From: Ignavibacteriales bacterium
GTDB taxonomy: Bacteria; Bacteroidota; Ignavibacteria; Ignavibacteriales; Ignavibacteriaceae
Length of the DNA: 64,000 bases
NCBI GenBank assembly: GCA_016709155.1
Contig: JADJEI010000001.1
Location: 62,001 to 126,000 of the forward strand
Reading direction: 5' to 3'
The translations under genes and the position numbers were made by a program. Of the stretch, positions 54,995 through 62,681 are shown piece by piece. The number at the start of each line of letters is the position of its first letter. Position 1 is the stretch's first letter. The notes beneath the pieces were generated by a model. That model ran no database searches. It was given only the letters and a program-made list of their open reading frames with translations, and was not told the DNA's origin.

Positions 54995-55078
54995 TGGGCT
55001 CGAGGCATCCCTGGAAAACCTGAACCTTTGACCTTCTGCACGTCAAGCAGACGCTCTAACCAACTGAGCTAAGAGCCC
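54995..55078 (-). tRNA. tRNA-Val (GAC)-like gene with an abnormal, enlarged T loop
   Basis: On the minus strand the acceptor strand GGGCTCT, the D arm GCTCAGTTGGTTAGAGC, the anticodon stem TCTGC/GCAGA with loop TTGACGT (anticodon GAC) and the variable loop AGGTC are normal. The expected T arm (GG-TTCRANN-CC) is disrupted: after GGTTCA come 15 extra-looking bases before CC, giving a T loop of about 19 instead of 7. The total length is 84 bases against about 73. The 3' acceptor CGAGCCCA still pairs with the 5' strand. It is either a pseudogene or a tRNA with an insertion. Confidence 0.6.
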
Positions 55079-55107
55079 GGGTCAATTAACAATTTATAAT
55101 TAAAAAT

Positions 55108-55230
55108 GAGGATATCTCAAAAGTCTCATTTTGTCAGTCTGAGCTTGTCGAAGACTAATGGCAATGCCATAATGAATTCGCACTTCGACTGGCTCAGTGT
55201 GACAGTAAAAATTATTTTTAAGACAGCCTC
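55108..55230. repeat. Imperfect inverted-repeat element (MITE-like), about 123 bases
   Basis: The left end (55108-55152) contains GAGGATATCTCAAAAGT, then GTCAGTCTGAGCTTGTCGAAG. The right end, read on the other strand, contains GAGGCTGTCTTAAAA, then GTCACACTGAGCCAGTCGAAG. The two halves are long imperfect inverted repeats around a short AATGGCAATGCCATAATG centre. The same halves recur at 58999-59130. It carries no gene. It could be a non-autonomous mobile element or a REP-like hairpin. Confidence 0.7.
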
Positions 55231-55246
55231 ATTTCAGTGAATGAAG

Positions 55247-55332
55247 TACCGAGGGCCGGACTCGAACCGGCACGGGAACAAGTTCCCACAGGATTTTAAG
55301 TCCTGTGCGTCTACCAATTCCGCCACCCCGGC
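55247..55332 (-). tRNA. tRNA-Leu (UAA)
   Basis: The minus strand folds into a long-variable-arm cloverleaf of 86 bases. The acceptor arms are GCCGGGG and CCTCGGT, the anticodon stem CAGGA/TCCTG carries loop CTTAAAA (anticodon TAA), the variable arm GGGAACTTGTTCCC is a hairpin, and the T arm contains GCCGGTTCGAGTCCGGC. The discriminator is A. CCA is not encoded. Confidence 0.95.
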
Positions 55333-56535
55333 TTTTTAATACAGAATTAGCGTGCAAATATATCGAAACAAGTTTTTTTATGCAAGAAAATGTAATATTT
55401 ATTACTCTGAATGATCAAACTATTTCATTGCACCATCTGAAAAATAGAACTCGGGTGAGGCTGTCTCCAAAGTTAGTTTTTGTCAACCTGTCCCGATAAA
55501 TCGGGATCAGGTTCTAAGTATTAAACAGAATCGAAGCATTACAAATGCGTAAGCTAAAGTATTCAGGTGTTCTCTTTATTACACATCTTTGTCTTATGAT
55601 GCTGAGGACATAACTGCAATTTACAATAGCAATTGTCCTTTGTTAAAATTGCAATTATAAAAACCTCTAATTAAAGATTTAAAAGTTTCGTTAAGAAAAA
55701 ACGTAGAAGATAGAGATACAATAATAGAGCATCCTTTGCTTATCGTTAGTGTATGATTAATGATTTACATCTGAATAGAAACAGATGAATAACGAACTCT
55801 AACGTAAAAAATTTAGGAGAAATTATAAATTGATCCATTAGATTCAGATAAAGATTAAAAAAATCTGTTGCCTGTCCTCACTGCAAAAGTAAAAGTACAG
55901 GAAGAATTTTTTCAATTTTCACAGAAGTAACTTCAAAAGAAGTTGACATAGATGTGGGGGGTTGCCCTTCGACTTGCTCCACATAGTGGCAAGCAGAGTG
56001 ACAGAGAGGTGGGGGGTTGCCCTTCGACCCCGCTCTGCGGGGCAAGCATTCTCATCCTTCGACAGGCTCCACATAGTGGTAAGCAGGATGACAGGAGTCC
56101 TTTGATGGTGGCAATGCCACCACTCAGAGTGACAGGTGTGGGAGTTTTTTATTTTGTAATTAAACATAATTGTATAGTGTGAGGTATTTTTTTACTAAAA
56201 TAAATCATTCGTAAGTATAAATGACGGAATTTATTGTCTCTTTATTAAAATTGATAAAAATATAAAACTTATTTGTTGGCACTCTTGTTGTCATTATGAT
56301 TTATTAGCTAAGTTTGTTTTGTAGTTTTAAAAATAATATTTATAATGCGATCCATAATATTCACTTCTGAACCCCACCCTAATTTGTATTATCGTTTATG
56401 TACCAACCAGGTCAATTGGACTTATTCACCACCAAGACTTAAAACGGGAGTTAGACTAATAGCATAAAATTATTATAAATACTTAATCACTTTTTCTATA
56501 CAAGTAATTCAATTAAACACAGAGGAGAAATAAAA
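55333..56535. repeat. Gene-poor region with dispersed repeats
   Basis: Over 1.2 kb no gene is supported. Near 55457 a GAGGCTGTCTCCAAAGT segment matches the end of the MITE-like element, and TCCCGAT-AA-ATCGGGA at 55491-55506 is a perfect palindrome. Between 55951 and 56135 there are three consecutive modular repeat units with cores CTTG-ct-CCAC-ata-GTGG-CAAG, CCCCGC-TCT-GCGGGG and GGTGGC-AAT-GCCACC. The rest is AT-rich and ends in the promoter region of the next gene. Confidence 0.75.
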
Positions 56536-58617
56536 ATGAAAAAGTTAATATGTGTTCTTTTATTATCAGTCATTGCATTGACAGGCAATTTATTAGAAGC
56601 TCAAACCAATGTCAGCGGTATTATCACAACTAATACTGCGTGGACGGTCACAGGCAGCCCATATATTGTAACCGGTAATACTTTGTTAGACAGCGGCTAT
56701 ACACTCACTATTGAACCAGGTGTTGTTGTAAAATTTAACAGCGGATTATCAATTCAAATTGATGGAACATTAATTGCTCAAGGAACAAGTGATCATAAAA
56801 TTACTTTTACATCTAATACTGCAGACACAGCCGGTGCATGGGGCTATATTTACTTTAGCAGTGCAAGTACGGATGCAGTCTTTGAAAATAATATTTATGG
56901 CAATTATCTCAGCGGAAGCATACTCGAACATTGTATTATTCAGTATGCCGGAGGCATAAGCGTAACTGATAACGGTGCTTTACGTCTTGAAAATGCTGCG
57001 CCTTTTATTAATTACTGCAGTATCACAAATAACAGCGCTTCCGGAATTCGTGCGTTTGATATGAGCGGAAGTTTTAAAATTTCAAATTCAGTCATAACAA
57101 ATAATGTATCCTCAGCCAATGGAGGCGGCATATATATTTATAACGATCAATGGGATGGTATTGCAGCAACATCTCTTATTTTGGGAAATACTATTTCAAA
57201 TAACAGCACAACATATCCTTCTTCAACATCTGAAGGCGGTGGTATTTATATGGCAGTTGGTAATTATAAGACAATAATAGTTTCAAATAATATTATCAAT
57301 GATAATACTGCAAATAATGGAGGCGGTATTTGTAACGCCTACCACGGAACTGCTTATATCTATAATAACGTTCTTATAAATAATGAGGCATCAAATAATA
57401 TTGCTAATGTTGACGCCGGCGGTGCGGCTATATATAACAAAGCTTCTTCTTTTATTTATAATAATATAATATCTGATAATGCATCATTATCCAATGGGGG
57501 CGGCATAATTAATTTCCAGGGAAATTCATCTGTCGTCAATAATAATGTAATTGTTGATAATACTGCGACAATTACCGGGGGAGGAATATACTGCTGGGAT
57601 GCTGCTTCACCAATGATCCTTAATAATCATATTGTCAGAAATACTGCGAATGATGATGCAGGCGTTTATTTATTAAATGGCTATAATGACGGGCTTAAAT
57701 TCAACAGCATTGTAGATAATAAAAATACAGACTATAACAATATTTATAATAGAACGATATATATAACATCAGATCATCCTGAAATAAATAACAACAATAT
57801 ATTTAATAACTCTGCTTTTATTGAATTGTACAATGACAATGCCCAGGGTTCTGCAAATGTGGTCAGCACTAATAACTGGTGGGGTACAGTAAATGATGCA
57901 GATATACAGGCAAAAATATACGACTGGTTCGACGATAATAGTTTGGGAATAGTAAACTACAGTCCTTTTTTAACTGAACCTGATACTGCCGCTCCATTAT
58001 CTCCGCCGGCAAATGCAATAAAAACAGACCTTGGCGGCGGGCAGGTTCAAATAACCTGGCTTCCCAATCCCGAACCGGATGCTGCCGGATATCATATTTA
58101 CTATGGTGGTTTTAACGGCTTTTCTTTCACTCATTCTGTTGATGTGGGAAATAATATCTCGTATATCTCCTCAGCACTATCTATAACCGATGTTATCGCA
58201 GTTACGGCTTATGACAATATGTACAGTCCGGCAAACGAAAATGATTCTACCATTGTAAATGATAATATGATCAATGGCAATGAAAGCTGGTTTACGTTTG
58301 CAGTAGACACTTCAGCAATTAGTAATATTACGCAGGATGACAATGAGATGTCCATTAGTTATTCGTTAGTTCAGAATTATCCTAATCCTTTTAACAGTAC
58401 TTCCGTAATAAAATATTCGATTCCAATCTCTTCGCAAGTGATACTAAAAATATTTAATGCACTTGGTGAAGAATTAGAAACATTAGTAAACGAAGTAAAA
58501 GGAGCAGGGATTTATGAGATAGATTGGAATGCAGTCAATCTTCCAAGCGGAGTTTATTTCTATAGATTGCAGGCGGGTGGTTTTGCATCAACCAGGAAGA
58601 TGATTTTATTGAAGTAA
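56536..58617 (+). CDS. Secreted beta-helix protein with C-terminal type IX-like sorting domain
   Basis: This is a 693-residue exported protein. Residues 1-22 form a signal peptide (LICVLLLSVIALTGNLLEAQ). Residues about 35-470 form a right-handed parallel beta-helix with repeated short turns rich in Asn and Gly (NNIISDNASLSNGGGI, NNNVIVDNTATITGGGI), a fold common in polysaccharide-binding or -cleaving proteins. A fibronectin-like segment (about 495-580) precedes the sorting domain with NYPNPFNSTSVIKYSIP and the ending TRKMILLK. It is predicted to be cell-surface or released. No catalytic residues are certain. An AGAGGAG ribosome site precedes the ATG. Confidence 0.9.
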   Translation: MKKLICVLLLSVIALTGNLLEAQTNVSGIITTNTAWTVTGSPYIVTGNTLLDSGYTLTIEPGVVVKFNSGLSIQIDGTLIAQGTSDHKITFTSNTADTAGAWGYIYFSSASTDAVFENNIYGNYLSGSILEHCIIQYAGGISVTDNGALRLENAAPFINYCSITNNSASGIRAFDMSGSFKISNSVITNNVSSANGGGIYIYNDQWDGIAATSLILGNTISNNSTTYPSSTSEGGGIYMAVGNYKTIIVSNNIINDNTANNGGGICNAYHGTAYIYNNVLINNEASNNIANVDAGGAAIYNKASSFIYNNIISDNASLSNGGGIINFQGNSSVVNNNVIVDNTATITGGGIYCWDAASPMILNNHIVRNTANDDAGVYLLNGYNDGLKFNSIVDNKNTDYNNIYNRTIYITSDHPEINNNNIFNNSAFIELYNDNAQGSANVVSTNNWWGTVNDADIQAKIYDWFDDNSLGIVNYSPFLTEPDTAAPLSPPANAIKTDLGGGQVQITWLPNPEPDAAGYHIYYGGFNGFSFTHSVDVGNNISYISSALSITDVIAVTAYDNMYSPANENDSTIVNDNMINGNESWFTFAVDTSAISNITQDDNEMSISYSLVQNYPNPFNSTSVIKYSIPISSQVILKIFNALGEELETLVNEVKGAGIYEIDWNAVNLPSGVYFYRLQAGGFASTRKMILLK

Positions 58618-58641
58618 TGTCCGTCAATCATTTATTAAATT

Positions 58642-58670
58642 AAAGACCGTCACCGTGGCGGTCTTTTTTT
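58642..58670 (+). terminator. Rho-independent terminator
   Basis: AAAGACCGTCAC (58642-58653) and the facing GTGGCGGTCTTT form a GC-rich hairpin with one G-T pair, followed by seven T. It ends the beta-helix protein gene 25 bases after the stop. Confidence 0.9.
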
Positions 58671-59871
58671 TATCTGAAGATCAGTAATGAAAATTGTCAG
58701 GCTTTAATAACAGACACCGTATTTGTAAAAGTGGGGTTCAATCCCATCGGGATGTTATTATCATAGCCTTAAAGATCCTCAAGGTAATTAAATCGGCAGT
58801 ACAATGATGGGTATTGGGAAATGGTTGTGGGTGGTGGGAGGTTGCACTTCGATGGCGGCAATGCCACCACTTAGGATGACATTATGTAATGAATTCGCAC
58901 TTCGACTGGCTCAGTGTGACAGTTCCTTCGATGGCTCATGGTGACAGAGAAATCTATGAGGTTTTTAAGTCTGAAATTCTTTGCATTAAATTTTTAAAAG
59001 GGGGCTGTCTCAAAAGTATCATTTTGTCAGTCTGAGCTTGTCGAAGACTGATGACAATGCCATAATGAATTCACACTTCGATGGAATGCCACCACTCAAG
59101 GTGACAGTTGTCCTTCGACAGGCTCAGGATGACAGTGAGGAGATGGAAGGTTAGAGAGCAGAGGACAGAAATTAAGAATTAAGAGTTAAAAATTAAGAAT
59201 TAAGAATTAAGAATTAAGAGTTAAAAATTAAAAATTAAGAATTATAAATTATGCCATAGTCATCCCTTTGAGATAAATTGAATTGAAAATTGTAAATTGT
59301 CAATTGTAAATTGTAAATTCTGCATAGGCATCCTTTTGGGAGAAATTGCAAACACTTTATAATTTATCCCGTTATAATCGGGATGAGACATAATTTATAA
59401 TTGACATTGGGATGTGGGAGGTTGCACTTCGACAGGCTCATCCTTCGACAGGCTCCACATAGTGGCAGGCAGGATGACAGGAGTCCTTCGATGGTGGCAA
59501 TGCCACCACTCAGGGTGACAGGTGATTCATTCTTGTTTAACTCTTTTGATGTATTGCCACGAGCTTTAGGTCGCGGATAAATGGGGAAAAATTATAATGG
59601 ACTTTGGTCACATCTTTTTGTTTTTGTATGCGGCTACAGCCGGGGTTTTATTATTATTATTACAGCCCGATCTAAAGATCGAGGCAATGGAAGAGTTGAA
59701 CTGACCGCTGCTGGAGAAATTTGATGTGCTGATGTTCACCGGATTACTTAAAATTAAAATCCCTCCCCCATCCCTCCTTCCCTCTTCACGTGCAGAAGGA
59801 AAGAGAGCGGAGAAGGGTTAATCATTTTAACTGCAGGTTATGCGCATTTCACCTGCGAAGGATGTTAATGA
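58671..59871. repeat. Gene-poor region with dispersed and simple repeats
   Basis: About 1.2 kb with no supported gene. It holds modular palindromic repeats at about 58846-58945 and 59408-59525, a second copy of the MITE-like half element at 58999-59130, and short tandem runs of ATTAAGA at 59168-59250 and of AATTGTAAATTGT at 59283-59320. ATCCCG(N7)CGGGAT lies at 59366-59384, CGGCT-AC-AGCCG at 59631-59642 and CGATCT-AA-AGATCG at 59668-59681. The density of short perfect palindromes is much higher than in the gene-rich part. Confidence 0.75.
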
Positions 59872-60558
59872 TTAGACTGCAAGTACAGTGCTTGAATAAT
59901 GCACTACAGCACCGGAAGCATCAAGTGTAGCAAGTACAAAAAATGCTTTTTGATCCTGATAGAGATTAAACAACTGAGTTTCCTGATTTGAAAGCACAGC
60001 TTCAAAAGAAAGAGCTGAGTTCAAATTAGTGCTTAAATTACCCGATTGTAAAGTCAAATAATCATAAGCAGGATTAAGCGGATCGGCAGGATTACTAAGG
60101 AACAAAACAGCAGTCATACCGATATTAGGTTCTGATGCGGTAATGATCCCGGCATTCGTACCGATAGCACTGATATCCACAGTTAAGCCGGTTGAGGTCA
60201 AGTTTACGGCGGTTACACCAACGCCAAAACCTACATCGGGAGTCAGCTTTATACCATTAGCAATCGTCTCTGCCTGAACATAAGGATAGTTACGCTGCAT
60301 CATGAAATTAAAAGCACTTAGTCCTTCAGGGGCTTTTGATTTCCATATCGCTTTTAACCTCAACGATTTATTCATTGATTGTGCGAGCTTCATCGCTATC
60401 CTAAAACGCGCACGTCTTAGGACAGCTTCCGACTTCATATCCATCGTGTAATCAGTGGGCCTAGAGGCAATATAATTTTCGCCTTTTATTTTCTTGAATA
60501 CTACATCGCCAAGACCGCCGGTTACTTCTCCGAGGATGTGTTTTTTTAATTGAGCCAT
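59872..60558 (-). CDS. DUF6266-like protein of unknown function
   Basis: This is a 228-residue protein. The start MAQLKKHILGEVTGGLGDVVFKKI, then GENYIASRPTDYTM, is like the DUF6266 family of Bacteroidetes (general pattern GxxGxxV...GxxYIASRP). No signal peptide and no membrane segment are seen; the second half is beta-rich with several Thr/Ser-rich stretches. The function is unknown. It is flanked by repeat-rich sequence and the tandem 33-base repeat, and its base composition is a little less AT-rich than its neighbours, which fits an imported gene. A GGAG ribosome site precedes the ATG. Confidence 0.6.
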   Translation of the reverse strand: MAQLKKHILGEVTGGLGDVVFKKIKGENYIASRPTDYTMDMKSEAVLRRARFRIAMKLAQSMNKSLRLKAIWKSKAPEGLSAFNFMMQRNYPYVQAETIANGIKLTPDVGFGVGVTAVNLTSTGLTVDISAIGTNAGIITASEPNIGMTAVLFLSNPADPLNPAYDYLTLQSGNLSTNLNSALSFEAVLSNQETQLFNLYQDQKAFFVLATLDASGAVVHYSSTVLAV

Positions 60559-60763
60559 TATTATTCTCCATTTTTATTAAATGTTTTTTAAATTATTTAA
60601 ATAGTTTTTTTCGCAATTCAGAAATTGCTTTTGTTTAGTTTTAAACTACATTAAGGCGGAGGTGCACGACCATTTATGATGTGTTTGAAACATTCCATTA
60701 CCTTTCGCCTCATTGATCTTTTCTTAGGTTTAAGGTATTTGTGAGATAACGTGCACGGTATTA

Positions 60764-60860
60764 GAGCGGCTTTTAAACGAATGAGGTGCGGCAAATGAGC
60801 GGCTTTTAAACGACTCAGGTGCGACAAATGAGCGGCTTTTAAACGACTCAGGTGCGGCTT
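60764..60860. repeat. Tandem 33-base repeat, three units
   Basis: The unit GAGCGGCTTTTAAACGACTCAGG plus TGCGGCAAAT (23 + 10) occurs three times head to tail at 60764-60796, 60797-60829 and 60830-60858 (last one partial), with one to four differences per unit. The units are contiguous, so there are no spacers. The minus strand frame across it (60651-61007) encodes RLKAAHLSHL repeats and is not supported as a real gene. Confidence 0.85.
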
Positions 60861-61062
60861 AGGTACGTGAAGGGGAAGGGTTTTGTTTATGTCACGCTTA
60901 ACCCTGTTTAATATTTTAGAAGGAAAACTACCGCTGATTGATCTGACTCGAGAAGTAATTTTTAGTGCCTTCGTTCGTATACGATATATAAATAATTTAC
61001 TTTTCACTACTTATTAATTCGTTCAATAAGCAGCTTTTTACTAAAAGTAAAAAAAAAAAATA

Positions 61063-61090
61063 TTTCGTAAAACAGACTCTCATAACCGAA
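61063..61090. promoter_or_regulatory. Bipartite motif copy 1
   Basis: TTTCGTAAAAC at 61063-61073 and CATAACCGAA at 61081-61090 share sequence and spacing with a second copy 460 bases away. No gene starts immediately downstream, so function is unknown. Confidence 0.4.
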
Positions 61091-61522
61091 ATGGACAGAC
61101 AGTTAGTGTCAATGTTTTTCCATTCTTGCTACGAATTTGAAGAATAATAACGAATTATGAAATAAGTTGTAAGTGTGATGATGGGTATGTTAAAAAATAA
61201 CAAAATGTTTTCTTATCGTCTACGTGTAAGACCATGTCGATAAATGGGAAATTATATTTCTAAGTTCCTACATACAAAGGAAGCCCACCAGGAGATATTA
61301 ATTCATTTTTTGATTTACATTTGCTTTATTAAAGTGGCACATTGAGGTCAAAACATCAAAGGACTGTCTTATAGTCAATTATTTTCAGCCAGACAGGTTG
61401 CACGGGATCAAGTCCAGTTTTGTATTCAGAACAGAAATTTTAGACACCTTATATTGAAAAGACCTGATAAAAAGGATGAAAAATGGATTTACAAAATTAA
61501 TCGTTGAATAATTTTTATAATT

Positions 61523-61550
61523 TTTCGTAAAACTGTGTTTCTTAACCGAA
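61523..61550. promoter_or_regulatory. Bipartite motif copy 2, upstream of the sigma-like cassette
   Basis: TTTCGTAAAAC at 61523-61533 and CTTAACCGAA at 61541-61550 repeat copy 1 with the same 18-base period. The position, about 125 bases before the sigma-like gene, fits a promoter recognised by an alternative sigma factor or a regulator site. Other sigma promoters use similar bipartite signals, but this pairing is inference. Confidence 0.45.
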
Positions 61551-61674
61551 TTAATGATTAGAAGACAAATTATTCTTATCATATATTCAAATGATTATCA
61601 ATATTAAGGCATTGAATTTTGTTCACTAGATATTTTTATAGACTTATAATTATTTCAAAAGAATGGGGATGTAA

Positions 61675-62258
61675 TTGATTGATCCGTATGAAGAATCGAT
61701 AAAAATAATCGAGGAAACGTTGCCTAATAAATCCCAACTGAAAGACTGGGTGGGGGTCGTTAAGATAAATGGCTCAAATACTATGGAAAAGATAGATTTG
61801 AAAGACATCTTACTGCCGAAGATATAATTAGTGAATTTGCAGAAAGAGTATTAGTGAAGAGCCGGGTCTGGAATCGAGAAAAGTGCCCGAATTTTAATGA
61901 TTTTGCTTTTTCATCTATGACAAGTATTATAGAAGGATTGGTAGCCTCAAGAAGGGTAGTTGAATCGGATCCTGAAATTACATTACCTGACGAAGATGAG
62001 GCAGGCAATCGAAGTGCTTTTAATAGTTACGCAACAGAAAAAAATTATATCTTTACTGATTTTGAGAATAAGGAAGAACTAGATAACATGAACAAGATAC
62101 TAACAGGAGATCCCAACAATCCTGATGATGATTGCGGACTTGTTTTCCTTTTATGGCGGGAAGGACAAACAAATAAAGAAATCGCTGAATACTTTAATAA
62201 CGATGTTGCCAAAGTTGCAAATATAAAAAAACGTATTCTTTACAAACTTAAAACTTAA
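61675..62258 (+). pseudogene. Sigma-70-like (ECF type) factor with a frameshift
   Basis: The first frame starts at a TTG (61675) behind GGGGAT and gives LIDPYEESIKIIEETLPNK, then stops at TAA near 61827. A second frame, shifted by -1, is open from about 61767 and runs to 62258. It has region-2-like text AEDIISEFAERVL and FNDFAFSSMTSII, and region-4-like text VFLLWREGQTNKEIAEYFNN followed by a basic helix. The order fits one small sigma factor, or sigma-like regulator, of about 194 residues. One lost base would explain the split; a programmed -1 shift in the 60-base overlap is a less likely alternative. Confidence 0.65.
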
Positions 62259-62283
62259 TAATCTAATTAATACCGGAGGTTTT

Positions 62284-62580
62284 GTGCACACGGGCAAAAA
62301 AGATTTTGACGCCCTGTTAAATTTTTGTCTTTTTTCGGATTTCGAAGACGAGGCTCAGCTTAATAGATATCTCGAAGAGCAAAATTTAGATATCAATTCT
62401 ATATCAGAAAACTTAACTAAAATTTTTAGACAAAAAAAAGCTGATTACCTTCTAAAACAAGGTGAAACATTTAAAGAAAATTACCTGAGGCAAATTAACA
62501 AGGATTATTTGCAGCAGTCTGATAACGAGATATTCCCTATCTCAGATAAAAATTTAGCCAATGGCGTACCGCAAAGCTAG
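62284..62580 (+). CDS. Small acidic protein of the sigma-IrrE cassette
   Basis: This is a 98-residue protein from a GTG start behind a perfect GGAGG. It is acidic and helical (FSDFEDEAQLNRYLEEQNLD, SENLTKIFRQKKADYLLKQ). I do not recognise it. It starts 26 bases after the sigma-like gene and overlaps the next small gene by 20 bases. In an alternative-sigma cassette such a protein could be an anti-sigma or a substrate of the IrrE protease; this is inference from position only. Confidence 0.65.
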   Translation: MHTGKKDFDALLNFCLFSDFEDEAQLNRYLEEQNLDINSISENLTKIFRQKKADYLLKQGETFKENYLRQINKDYLQQSDNEIFPISDKNLANGVPQS

Positions 62581-62662
62581 TCTAGAGGAGAATAATGATT
62601 CGCCGAATGATGAAAATCAGCTTGACAAATTGAATGCTGTTAAAAAGCGAAAAATTCTTTAA
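62561..62662 (+). CDS. Very small protein overlapping its neighbour
   Basis: This is a 33-codon frame starting MAYRKASLEENNDSPNDEN and ending VKKRKIL. It overlaps the preceding gene by 20 bases and ends 19 bases before the IrrE gene. It is charged and probably disordered. It may be a leader or a real small protein; I am not sure. Confidence 0.35.
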   Translation: MAYRKASLEENNDSPNDENQLDKLNAVKKRKIL

Positions 62663-62681
62663 ATAATCCCCCACCTGCCGA

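Larger units (their letters stand above)
61008..61674. other. Gene-free region with two copies of a bipartite motif
   Basis: Over 667 bases I see no gene. The string TTTCGTAAAAC with CATAACCGAA 18 bases further on occurs at 61063-61090, and TTTCGTAAAAC with CTTAACCGAA occurs at 61523-61550. The identical spacing suggests a promoter or operator pattern. The second copy lies about 125 bases upstream of the sigma-like gene. The rest is AT-rich with an A-run near 61051. Confidence 0.55.

Noticed and set aside
54858..55046. Minus-strand frame of 62 codons over the tRNA-Val-like gene
   Set aside because: It reads through the tRNA sequence and has no ribosome site or family match.
54826..55078. Considered a T-box or tRNA-like leader of thrS
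   Set aside because: No T-box sequence or terminator-antiterminator pair was seen; the tRNA-like element has its own acceptor and anticodon arms.
55919..56182. Frames on both strands across the modular repeats
   Set aside because: They translate the repeat sequence, including texts such as MPPLRVTGV that recur at other repeats.
59168..59250. Tandem ATTAAGA repeats considered as an origin or binding array
   Set aside because: No DnaA boxes or conserved pattern are present, and the units degenerate quickly, so simple slippage is the better reading.
60764..60860. Considered as a CRISPR array
   Set aside because: The units are contiguous without spacers and no cas gene is present.
60651..61007. 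Minus-strand frame of 118 codons with RLKAAHL repeats
   Set aside because: The repeats arise from the 33-base tandem DNA repeat; no ribosome site or homologue is seen, although a real repeat protein cannot be fully excluded.
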